A DNA stretch of 6,026 bases from Caldisericia bacterium (GTDB lineage Bacteria > Caldisericota > Caldisericia > UBA6126): assembly GCA_028708485.1 (NCBI GenBank), contig JAQVYZ010000072.1, positions 1 through 6,026 of the forward strand, read 5' to 3'. Positions 1 to 5,503 of this stretch are shown piece by piece. The notes below the pieces were generated by a model. It ran no database searches, was not told the DNA's origin, and worked only from the letters and a program-made list of their open reading frames with translations. The position numbers and the translations under genes are program-made. The stretch's first letter is position 1; every line of letters starts with the position of its first letter.

Positions 1-2869
1 CGATATCTTCTTCCAAGCAAAGGAGTCCTCGAATAAATTCTATGATGCCATCCCGGATGTGGTAGCCGGCTACATGAAAGAGATCAGCCAATTGACCGGA
101 CGGGAGTATAAACCTTATGTCTATTATGGTCATCCGGAAGCGGAGAACATTATTATTGCGATGGGTTCTGTTACAGAAACCATTGAAGAGACGATTGATT
201 ACCTGAATCAAAAAGGAAAAAAATACGGCTTAATCAAGATTCACCTTTACAGGCCTTTTTCTGAAAAGTACTTCCATCCAGTTGTTCCAAAAACAGTCAA
301 AAAAATTGCAGTGTTAGACAGAAGTAAAGAACCGGGCGCTCTTGGAGAACCTTTATTCCTTGATGTCTGTAAACTTTTCTATAACCGACTCAATGCTCCG
401 ATGATTATTGGGGGCAGATACGGACTCGGTTCGAAGGACACCACACCTTCACAGATCAAGGCTGTATTCGATAACCTGGATTCCGCCACGCCAAAACACC
501 CCTTCACCATTGGTATTGTGGATGATGTGACTCACCTCTCTTTGGATGAAAAGGAAAAGATTAATGCAGCTCCAGAAGGCACCATTCGCTGTAAATTCTG
601 GGGGCTAGGATCCGATGGTACAGTAGGCGCCAATAAGAACTCCATAAAGATTATCGGCGATAAAACTGACAAATATGCACAAGGTTATTTTGCTTATGAT
701 TCTAAAAAATCAGGCGGAGTTACTGTTTCCCACCTTCGATTTGGCGATAAACCGATCAAGTCAGTGTACCTGATTGATGAAGGTGATTTTGTCGCTTGCC
801 ACAACCAGGCTTATGTCAATCAGTACGACCTGTTATGCGGCTTAAGAACAAAAGGCACTTTTTTACTAAATACACAATGGACAGATGCTGAATTAGAGCA
901 TAATCTACCCGACTCTATGAAGAAATATATTGCTGCCAACCAAATTGAATTCTACACCATTAATGCCACCGATATCGCAATTGAGATTGGGCTGGGTGGT
1001 CGCATCAACATGATTATGCAATCTGCTTTCTTTAAGCTTTCCAAAGTGATTCCGATAGAAAAAGCTGTGGAATATATGAAGGAAGCCGTCGAACACACTT
1101 ACGGGAAAAAAGGCGAGAAGATCATCGAGATGAATTTTAAAGCCATTAATAAAGGTATCGAACTTCTTCACAAAGTGAATGTTCCCACTTCCTGGAATAC
1201 ATTACAAGACGATATCACCTGCACATCTAAACAGTCCAATAAACCTGAATTTATAGATCAGATCCTGATTCCAATGACAAAACAGAAAGGGGACACCTTG
1301 CCGGTCAGCGTTTTTTCAGGTAGAGAGAACGGAGAATTTCCATTAGGGACTTCTGCTTATGAAAAGCGTGGCATTGCAGTCTCTGTTCCGGAATGGCAAA
1401 AAGATAAATGCATTCAATGCAATCAATGCTCCTTTATATGTCCTCATGCGTCTATCAGACCTTTCTTAATGACAGTCGATGAGGTAAAGAAAGCACCTGC
1501 TACGCTTTCATCACTAAAAGCAATTGGAAAAGGCTTGGAAGACTTGAACTTCAAGATTCAAGTCAGTGTACTCGACTGTACTGGATGTGGTAATTGTGCC
1601 GACATCTGTCCCTCCAAAGAGAAAGCTCTCATTATGAAACCTGCAGAAACTCAAACCGTAGAAAAAGAACATTGGAATTATATGATCGCCTTACCGGAAA
1701 AGAAAAATATCCTACCACTCAACTCCGTGAAAAACAGCCAGTTCTCCAAACCCTTATTTGAGTTTTCCGGAGCCTGCGCCGGTTGTGGTGAGACTCCTTA
1801 CACAAAACTGATCACACAGCTATTTGGTGACAGGATGTTGATCGCAAATGCCACGGGTTGTACCTCTATATGGGGAGCTTCCGCTCCCTCCATGCCGTAT
1901 TGCAAAAATGATTCCGGCAGGGGTCCGGCCTGGGCAAATTCCTTATTTGAGGACAATGCTGAATACGGACTTGGCATGTTATTAGGAACCAACCAGCTGC
2001 GCGACAAGATCGAGATGTATTGTCGCCAGTTATTACAGCTTCCCCTCCAGGACGATTTGAAAAACGCCTTGAATCAATGGCTTGAAAATAAGAACAAAGG
2101 AGAAAATACATTCCAGATAGCAGAGAACCTGCAACATTTTCTAACTAGGAAAACCGGCAATGCCGAAATCGATAAACTCCTAGAACAGATTGCCATTAAT
2201 CATAAATTTCTGGTTAAAAAATCAGTGTGGGTATTTGGCGGGGATGGTTGGGCATATGATATCGGTTATGGCGGATTAGATCATGTTCTTGCCACCGGGG
2301 AAGACATCAATGTCATGGTATATGATACTGAAGTTTACTCCAACACCGGAGGGCAATCTTCCAAGTCTACCCCTACCGCAGCTGTTGCGAAATTTGCCGC
2401 TTCCGGTAAGAGAACCAAGAAAAAAGATCTTGGCATGATGGCGATATCCTATGGATATGTGTATGTAGCACAGGTAGCGATGGGTGCAGATAAAAGTCAG
2501 TATCTGAAAGCTCTGTTGGAAGCGGAGGCGTATCCGGGACCTTCTTTAATCATCGCTTATTCACCCTGTATTAATCACGGTTTAAAGAATGGTATGGGTA
2601 AAACCCAAGAACAGGAAAAACGAGCTGTAGAATCCGGTTACTGGCATCTTTACCGATATAATCCCCTCCTGAAAGCAGCAGGCAAGAATCCATTCATCCT
2701 TGATTCCAAACCTCCCACTGCTTCATTCCAGGATTTCCTGAAAACTGAAGTACGCTATACCTCCCTGATAGCCACCTTCCCTGAACATGCTCAGGCTCTA
2801 TTTGACAAAGCTGAGCAGGATGCAAAAGACAGATTGGTGTCCTATCAGAAGTTAGCCAACGTTCAATAA
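1..2869 (+). CDS. nifJ: Pyruvate:ferredoxin (flavodoxin) oxidoreductase, 5'-truncated by window edge
   Basis: This enzyme oxidises pyruvate with CoA to acetyl-CoA and CO2 and passes electrons to ferredoxin or flavodoxin in the cytoplasm. The frame is open from base 2 (DIFFQAKESSNKFYDAIPD precedes the GTG at 59, which is an internal Val codon, not a start). About 955 residues are visible; the single-chain family has about 1170-1190, so roughly 220 N-terminal residues (most of the pyrimidine-binding domain) lie outside. Visible in order: domain II (GGRYGLGSKD near 409-432), gamma domain (from about 595), the EKR motif (1361-1369), two 4Fe-4S motifs (CIQCNQC...CP, 1409-1444; CTGCGNC...CP, 1577-1612), and the TPP domain with proximal-cluster cysteines at 1775, 1784, 1859 and 2567, GGDGWAYDIG at 2237-2266 and YSNTGGQ at 2336-2356. 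All catalytic elements present in the window look intact. It ends soon after LFDKAEQDAKDR, so the C-terminal oxygen-protective domain VII of Desulfovibrio africanus PFOR is absent. A strong terminator follows directly. Confidence 0.97.
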   Translation, partial: DIFFQAKESSNKFYDAIPDVVAGYMKEISQLTGREYKPYVYYGHPEAENIIIAMGSVTETIEETIDYLNQKGKKYGLIKIHLYRPFSEKYFHPVVPKTVKKIAVLDRSKEPGALGEPLFLDVCKLFYNRLNAPMIIGGRYGLGSKDTTPSQIKAVFDNLDSATPKHPFTIGIVDDVTHLSLDEKEKINAAPEGTIRCKFWGLGSDGTVGANKNSIKIIGDKTDKYAQGYFAYDSKKSGGVTVSHLRFGDKPIKSVYLIDEGDFVACHNQAYVNQYDLLCGLRTKGTFLLNTQWTDAELEHNLPDSMKKYIAANQIEFYTINATDIAIEIGLGGRINMIMQSAFFKLSKVIPIEKAVEYMKEAVEHTYGKKGEKIIEMNFKAINKGIELLHKVNVPTSWNTLQDDITCTSKQSNKPEFIDQILIPMTKQKGDTLPVSVFSGRENGEFPLGTSAYEKRGIAVSVPEWQKDKCIQCNQCSFICPHASIRPFLMTVDEVKKAPATLSSLKAIGKGLEDLNFKIQVSVLDCTGCGNCADICPSKEKALIMKPAETQTVEKEHWNYMIALPEKKNILPLNSVKNSQFSKPLFEFSGACAGCGETPYTKLITQLFGDRMLIANATGCTSIWGASAPSMPYCKNDSGRGPAWANSLFEDNAEYGLGMLLGTNQLRDKIEMYCRQLLQLPLQDDLKNALNQWLENKNKGENTFQIAENLQHFLTRKTGNAEIDKLLEQIAINHKFLVKKSVWVFGGDGWAYDIGYGGLDHVLATGEDINVMVYDTEVYSNTGGQSSKSTPTAAVAKFAASGKRTKKKDLGMMAISYGYVYVAQVAMGADKSQYLKALLEAEAYPGPSLIIAYSPCINHGLKNGMGKTQEQEKRAVESGYWHLYRYNPLLKAAGKNPFILDSKPPTASFQDFLKTEVRYTSLIATFPEHAQALFDKAEQDAKDRLVSYQKLANVQ
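1409..1612 (+). other. Two-cluster 4Fe-4S ferredoxin domain of the PFOR
   Basis: Two CxxCxxCxxxCP motifs lie in the frame of the oxidoreductase: CIQCNQCSFICP at 1409-1444 and CTGCGNCADICP at 1577-1612. In this family they bind the medial and distal 4Fe-4S clusters that carry electrons from the TPP-proximal cluster to external ferredoxin. All eight cysteines are present. The insert of about 44 residues between the motifs is normal for nifJ-type PFORs, so this is not a separate ferredoxin gene. Confidence 0.93.
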
Positions 2870-2874
2870 AATTC

Positions 2875-2917
2875 GAATAAAAAAAAGGCGGTTATGACAA
2901 CCGCCTTTTTTTTATTC
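2875..2917. terminator. Bidirectional intrinsic terminator between convergent genes
   Basis: A perfect 19-bp inverted repeat (arms 2875-2893 and 2899-2917, 5-nt loop ATGAC) has a GGCGGTT/AACCGCC core flanked by eight A on the left and eight T on the right. Read on the + strand, the core is followed by a T-tract just after the nifJ stop (2867-2869). Read on the - strand it has the same form and lies 12 nt past the TAG stop of the TspO-like gene at 2930-2932. It should therefore end transcription from both sides. Confidence 0.95.
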
Positions 2918-2929
2918 ACTACTTTCTGA

Positions 2930-3781
2930 CTATTTCTTTTTAGCTTTTTTAACCATTTTCTGTTCCGGTTGAACCGAACATTCACAAGTACTTTTTAAGC
3001 AGAAATATTGGTCCATATAGCTTTTCATCATTAATAAGACTGCTACCAAGGCGATGATGACGATCAGAAGGTTTCCCTTGGAGGCAAATTGGGTAATCTC
3101 TGCTCCGGCCATTTTCCATTTGTAATTTTTAACAGCGATCGCCAGAACAGCCCACATGAAGACACACACAATCGCTTTAAAATTTTTTACAAAAGTGATA
3201 AACCAGGTTAAGATGAAAGCCACCAAAATCAGAATGACTGTCCAGATCTCTGCGCCAATACCTAAAAATGAGCTCTTAAAACCAAAAGAGAACAGTAAGA
3301 TACAAGTATTTGCGATGACGGCAACGATTATCCATCCATAATAAATCTGGAAAGGATACACGTCCAACCAATTTTCAAGCCAGGTTTTCTCAGGAGAGGT
3401 AGTTTTTTGTATTTCATGATTCAGCACGATCAAAGTAACTAGCAATCCTACAATAAAAATCCAGGATAACCAAATCACTTTGTAATGCCAGGCGAAAATC
3501 CAGGCTATATTGAACAGACAACTAAGTGCAAACGTATAACTTTGATGAACTGCGGCTTTTGTAAATTTGCTGAGTACCGAAACAGACCAGATAAAGAGTA
3601 CAAGTAACAATAGATAAATCAAGCTCCAAATCGAGAAAGCATATCCTGCAGGAGTAAAAGAAATTGGAAACTGGTCAGAAATGCTTCCAGGAGTTGTGTG
3701 ATTGATTTTACCGATTGTAGCAAGTACATTCACCACCAACATCGTTATAAAAGTTGACAAATTCAACCATCTGTTATTCAT
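2930..3781 (-). CDS. TspO/MBR-related tryptophan-rich integral membrane protein
   Basis: This 283-residue, very hydrophobic protein has about eight predicted membrane segments (roughly residues 7-24, 46-70, 82-100, 102-120, 147-168, 177-197, 201-217 and 236-254) and many tryptophans. The block FTPAGYAFSIWSLIY (42-56), the NIAWIFAWHY segment (91-100) and YPFQIYYGWI (142-151) match my recollection of the long bacterial proteins annotated as TspO/MBR-type tryptophan-rich sensory proteins. Canonical TspO has about 160 residues and five helices, so this is the extended branch. TspO proteins bind porphyrins and cholesterol-like ligands and affect stress responses; the role of the long branch is not established, so function here is open. 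The C-terminus is odd: C261-x4-C266-x-C268 followed by a lysine-rich end (KKAKKK). The ATG at 3779-3781 has a GAAAGGA ribosome binding site at 3792-3798. It is monocistronic, convergent with nifJ and shares its terminator. Confidence 0.75.
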   Translation of the reverse strand: MNNRWLNLSTFITMLVVNVLATIGKINHTTPGSISDQFPISFTPAGYAFSIWSLIYLLLLVLFIWSVSVLSKFTKAAVHQSYTFALSCLFNIAWIFAWHYKVIWLSWIFIVGLLVTLIVLNHEIQKTTSPEKTWLENWLDVYPFQIYYGWIIVAVIANTCILLFSFGFKSSFLGIGAEIWTVILILVAFILTWFITFVKNFKAIVCVFMWAVLAIAVKNYKWKMAGAEITQFASKGNLLIVIIALVAVLLMMKSYMDQYFCLKSTCECSVQPEQKMVKKAKKK

Positions 3782-3791
3782 CTTTGTTTTT

Positions 3792-3798
3792 TCCTTTC
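3792..3798 (-). promoter_or_regulatory. Ribosome binding site of the TspO-like gene
   Basis: On the - strand GAAAGGA lies 10 nt before the ATG at 3781. This supports that start over the internal Met codons downstream. Confidence 0.65.
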
Positions 3799-3815
3799 TA
3801 ATTTATTTGTCATGT

Positions 3816-3824
3816 AATATACCA
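3816..3824 (-). promoter_or_regulatory. Candidate extended -10 promoter for the TspO-like gene
   Basis: The - strand reads TGGTATATT, an extended -10 element (TG-N-TATATT), about 35 nt upstream of the start codon. A good -35 hexamer is not visible at the expected spacing (GAGAAA at 3839-3844), which is tolerable for extended -10 promoters. The 39-bp palindrome begins just upstream, at about the -35 region and beyond. Prediction from sequence only. Confidence 0.4.
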
Positions 3825-3847
3825 TTTTTCCCCTTTGCTTTCTCTAC

Positions 3848-3886
3848 TATTTTTGGGACAGGGGACAGTCCCCTGTCCCAAAAATA
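3848..3886. repeat. 39-bp perfect palindrome with GGGACAGGGGAC core (REP-like)
   Basis: Arms 3848-3866 and 3868-3886 are perfect inverted repeats around a single central base at 3867. The GC-rich core (GGGACAGGGGAC / GTCCCCTGTCCC) sits between AT-rich ends. Because T-runs precede and A-runs follow the GC core on both strands, it does not have the shape of an intrinsic terminator. From memory, GGGACAG/CTGTCCC palindromes occur as dispersed repeats in many bacterial genomes, some linked to IS200-like (REP-associated) transposases; no transposase is present here. The base composition differs sharply from the surrounding AT-rich DNA. Confidence 0.85.
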
Positions 3887-3902
3887 TATTGAAGAAAAAG
3901 AG

Positions 3903-3917
3903 GTTCTTTTAAAGAAC
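3903..3917. repeat. Short 15-bp palindrome
   Basis: GTTCTTT-T-AAAGAAC is a perfect dyad with 7-bp arms, lying 16 bp right of the 39-bp palindrome. It could be an operator-like site or chance in AT-rich DNA. No gene start is near enough on the + strand to assign it a role. Confidence 0.4.
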
Positions 3918-3953
3918 TCAAAGAAAGAAATAGCTGCTTTCTTAGCATGCTAA

Positions 3954-4097
3954 ATAAATATAGCTCAAAGATATTTTCTACCCCTGTATTTTTGCGTTTA
4001 TTTGCACGTTTATTTTTTGAAAGGTAGATATACCGTAAAAACTGGTGATTATCGAAAATAAAGATTCTATTTCCACAAATTATACATAACGGAAATT
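3954..4097. other. AT-rich intergenic stretch without gene
   Basis: I find no ORF with a ribosome binding site here. The only structure is a direct repeat of CGTTTATTT (3995-4003 and 4007-4015, 12-bp period) and a small inverted repeat GGTA-GATA-TACC at 4023-4034. Neither has a clear function. Confidence 0.4.
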
Positions 4098-4109
4098 GGA
4101 TGAAGATTA

Positions 4110-4156
4110 ATTTGTATTTTTACTGTCCCTGACAATGTAAGACAGTGATTACAAAT
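4110..4156. repeat. Interrupted inverted repeat, possible structured RNA or operator
   Basis: Outer arms ATTTGTA (4110-4116) and TACAAAT (4150-4156) pair over 7 bp. Inner arms TTACTGTC (4120-4127) and GACAGTGA (4141-4148) pair over 8 bp including one T-G wobble. A 3/1 internal loop separates the two helices and a 13-nt apical loop closes them. No T-tract follows on either strand, so it is not a standard terminator. It lies about 225 nt upstream of the flavin reductase gene. Whether it is transcribed cannot be told from sequence. Confidence 0.4.
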
Positions 4157-4255
4157 GTTAAGCGTCAAGTTTCGGTTTAATTAATATCTAAAATTACTTT
4201 TTAACTTAAAAAAAAAAGAACAAATCATTTCCTATAAAAATTTTCAACAAAGGAA

Positions 4256-4261
4256 TATAAT
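4256..4261 (+). promoter_or_regulatory. Candidate -10 element upstream of the flavin reductase gene
   Basis: A consensus TATAAT occurs here downstream of an A-rich tract (4208-4220) that could act as an UP-like element. The -35 position (around 4233-4238, TATAAA) is a poor match. Use of this promoter would give a leader of about 110 nt. A competing candidate is CTGACA at 4292-4297 with TATACC at 4318-4323, but its 20-bp spacing is too long. Low confidence in AT-rich DNA. Confidence 0.3.
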
Positions 4262-4341
4262 AATACTGAAAAAGGGCGAAATAGTGACGATCTGACAATG
4301 GTTCAGAAGCTAGCTGGTATACCACAAAAGAGTTGTTTCTA

Positions 4342-4361
4342 TGTGTGATTCTGTGTGATTC
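4342..4361 (+). repeat. Tandem 10-bp direct repeat in the leader of the reductase gene
   Basis: TGTGTGATTC occurs twice back to back (4342-4351 and 4352-4361), eight bases before the AAGGAGG sequence. The period of about one helical turn would place two identical sites on the same DNA face, as in some regulator-binding sites. It may equally be a small slippage duplication. Confidence 0.5.
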
Positions 4362-4369
4362 GTAACAGA

Positions 4370-4376
4370 AAGGAGG
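4370..4376 (+). promoter_or_regulatory. Strong ribosome binding site of the flavin reductase gene
   Basis: AAGGAGG is a full anti-16S match and sits only 4 nt before the ATG at 4381, shorter than the usual 5-9 nt. It nonetheless fixes this ATG as the start, because no other start codon lies nearby in frame. Confidence 0.9.
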
Positions 4377-4380
4377 ATAT

Positions 4381-4947
4381 ATGAACTCAAGATTTCATCT
4401 ATTGGCCATCATCGGTAGTCTTAGAAAAGAATCCTGGAACCGTGTTTTATATCAGAATATGATGAACCGGATACCGGCTTCACTACATTGCGAGGAAGCA
4501 CCGATCGTTTCAATCCCCTTGTATGACGGCGATTTGGAAGAAGCAGCTTTCCCGGAGTCTGTCACTCAGCTGAAAGATAAGATCCGGAAAGCAGACGGCA
4601 TTCTGTTTGTGACCCCGGAATACAATTATTCAATCCCCGGTGTTCTCAAAAATACGTTGGACTGGACGTCAAGACCTCCCACAGAAATTCCTTATATCAA
4701 CAAGCCAGGAGCCATAGTGGGAGCCTCTATCAGTTATTTCGGTACGGTCCGTTCACAGCTTCATTTACGCCAGGTTTTACATGCGCTTGGGATGATTATC
4801 ATGAATACACCGGAAATTATGATTCCTAAATCTGAAACTTTCTTTGTAGAAAGAAAAATAACAGATGAAAGAATGCTTAAGAAAATTGATAAATTCTGGA
4901 TTCAGTTTGAAAAATGGATTTTAAAATACGCTCAATCCATCGAGTAA
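4381..4947 (+). CDS. NADPH-dependent FMN reductase family flavoprotein
   Basis: This 188-residue protein has the flavodoxin-like fold of the FMN_red family (ChrR/YieF and azoreductase relatives), which use NAD(P)H to reduce flavin and through it quinones, chromate, azo dyes or other acceptors. Key motifs are the FMN phosphate loop GSLRKESWNR (12-21), PLYDGDLE (46-53), the hallmark TPEYNYSIPGVLKNTLDW (78-95), and the G114-R130 stretch ending SQLHLR that usually closes the flavin site. Length is normal and there is no signal peptide, so it is cytoplasmic. The physiological acceptor cannot be told from sequence. The gene stands alone on the + strand, with a strong ribosome binding site and a long AT-rich upstream region. 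Its last 27 bases overlap the 3' end of convergent mntP, and no terminator separates the two. Confidence 0.92.
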   Translation: MNSRFHLLAIIGSLRKESWNRVLYQNMMNRIPASLHCEEAPIVSIPLYDGDLEEAAFPESVTQLKDKIRKADGILFVTPEYNYSIPGVLKNTLDWTSRPPTEIPYINKPGAIVGASISYFGTVRSQLHLRQVLHALGMIIMNTPEIMIPKSETFFVERKITDERMLKKIDKFWIQFEKWILKYAQSIE

Positions 4948-5493
4948 AAATTTAATCCCCAGCAATATTAATGCGATTCCGCCAATCCATTCGGGTTTTG
5001 AGAAATAACGTTTCCCGATTTTAAAACCGATATGGGAGCCGGTATAGGACATGATAAAAGCCACTACACCAATGATTAGGGAGGATGGCAACAAATCGAA
5101 TTGTAAAAAAGCAAAAGAAAAACCAACCGCAAGCGCATCGATACTGGTTGCAACTGAAGCAATCAGTAATGGAACGCCCCGGCTGATATCTGTGAATTTC
5201 TTTTGTTGGTCCTCTTTCTCCAGTCCTTCCCAGATCATCTTACATCCAATCAACACTAACGCCGTAAACACGAGCCAATGGTCCCATCTATCCACAAATG
5301 AGGCAACGGTGGAACCAATCCAATACCCTACAATCGGCATGAGGAACTGAAAGAAACCAAAAGAAAGGGAAAGACGTAACTTTGATTGGTTGGAGCATTC
5401 TTTCTGGCACATGCCAAAAGCCAGTGAAACCGAGAAAGCGTCTAATCCAAGGCTTATAGCAATCACAAGGATAGTCAGAAAGAAAGTCATCAT
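4921..5493 (-). CDS. mntP: Putative manganese efflux pump MntP
   Basis: This 190-residue inner-membrane protein belongs to the MntP family (formerly YebN/DUF204), which exports Mn(II). It shows the internal duplication of the family: GLDAFSVSLAFG in helix 1 and ATSIDALAVGFSFAF in helix 4, each with a membrane aspartate (D18 and D119 counting from the ATG at 5493), plus FFQFLMPIVGYWIG in helix 2, a KMIWEG segment, and a closing GGIALILLGIKFLLDG helix. Six membrane segments are predicted. The frame opens one codon earlier with TTG (5494-5496), then has two ATG codons (5491-5493 and 5488-5490); I chose the first ATG. Only a weak AAAGAA precedes it, and the upstream gene stops 10 nt before, which suggests translational coupling. 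Many mntP genes have a yybP-ykoY Mn riboswitch just upstream; here another gene occupies that position. The 3' end overlaps the convergent reductase gene by 27 bp. Confidence 0.95.
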   Translation of the reverse strand: MMTFFLTILVIAISLGLDAFSVSLAFGMCQKECSNQSKLRLSLSFGFFQFLMPIVGYWIGSTVASFVDRWDHWLVFTALVLIGCKMIWEGLEKEDQQKKFTDISRGVPLLIASVATSIDALAVGFSFAFLQFDLLPSSLIIGVVAFIMSYTGSHIGFKIGKRYFSKPEWIGGIALILLGIKFLLDGLSVF

Positions 5494-5503
5494 CAATTAT
5501 TCT

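Noticed and set aside
59..61. GTG as the start codon of the oxidoreductase
   Set aside because: The same frame upstream encodes conserved PFOR sequence to the left edge, so this is an internal valine codon.
905..1171. Antisense - strand ORF within the PFOR gene
   Set aside because: It lies wholly inside a strongly conserved coding region on the other strand; the same applies to the - strand ORFs at 1798-2111 and the + strand ORF at 5051-5350 within mntP.
3134..3141. GCGATCGC, the cyanobacterial HIP1 octamer
   Set aside because: A single occurrence inside coding sequence with no other copy in the window; not evidence for a cyanobacterial genome.
3848..3886. The palindrome as an intrinsic terminator
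   Set aside because: Both strands have T before and A after the GC stem, the reverse of what a terminator needs, and no gene ends next to it.
3702..3953. Possible 83-residue + strand ORF covering the TspO-like gene start and the 39-bp palindrome
   Set aside because: Its first third is antisense to a well-supported gene, it reads straight through the palindrome, it has no ribosome binding site and its product resembles nothing.
4255..4269. PerR-box-like match overlapping the TATAAT upstream of the reductase
   Set aside because: About 10 of 14 defined positions match, which is expected by chance in such AT-rich DNA; an overlapping CodY-like match at 4239-4253 is equally weak.
4298..4348. Tiny ORF (MVQKLAGIPQ...) upstream of the reductase, possible leader peptide
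   Set aside because: No ribosome binding site, no run of regulatory codons, and no attenuator hairpin after it.
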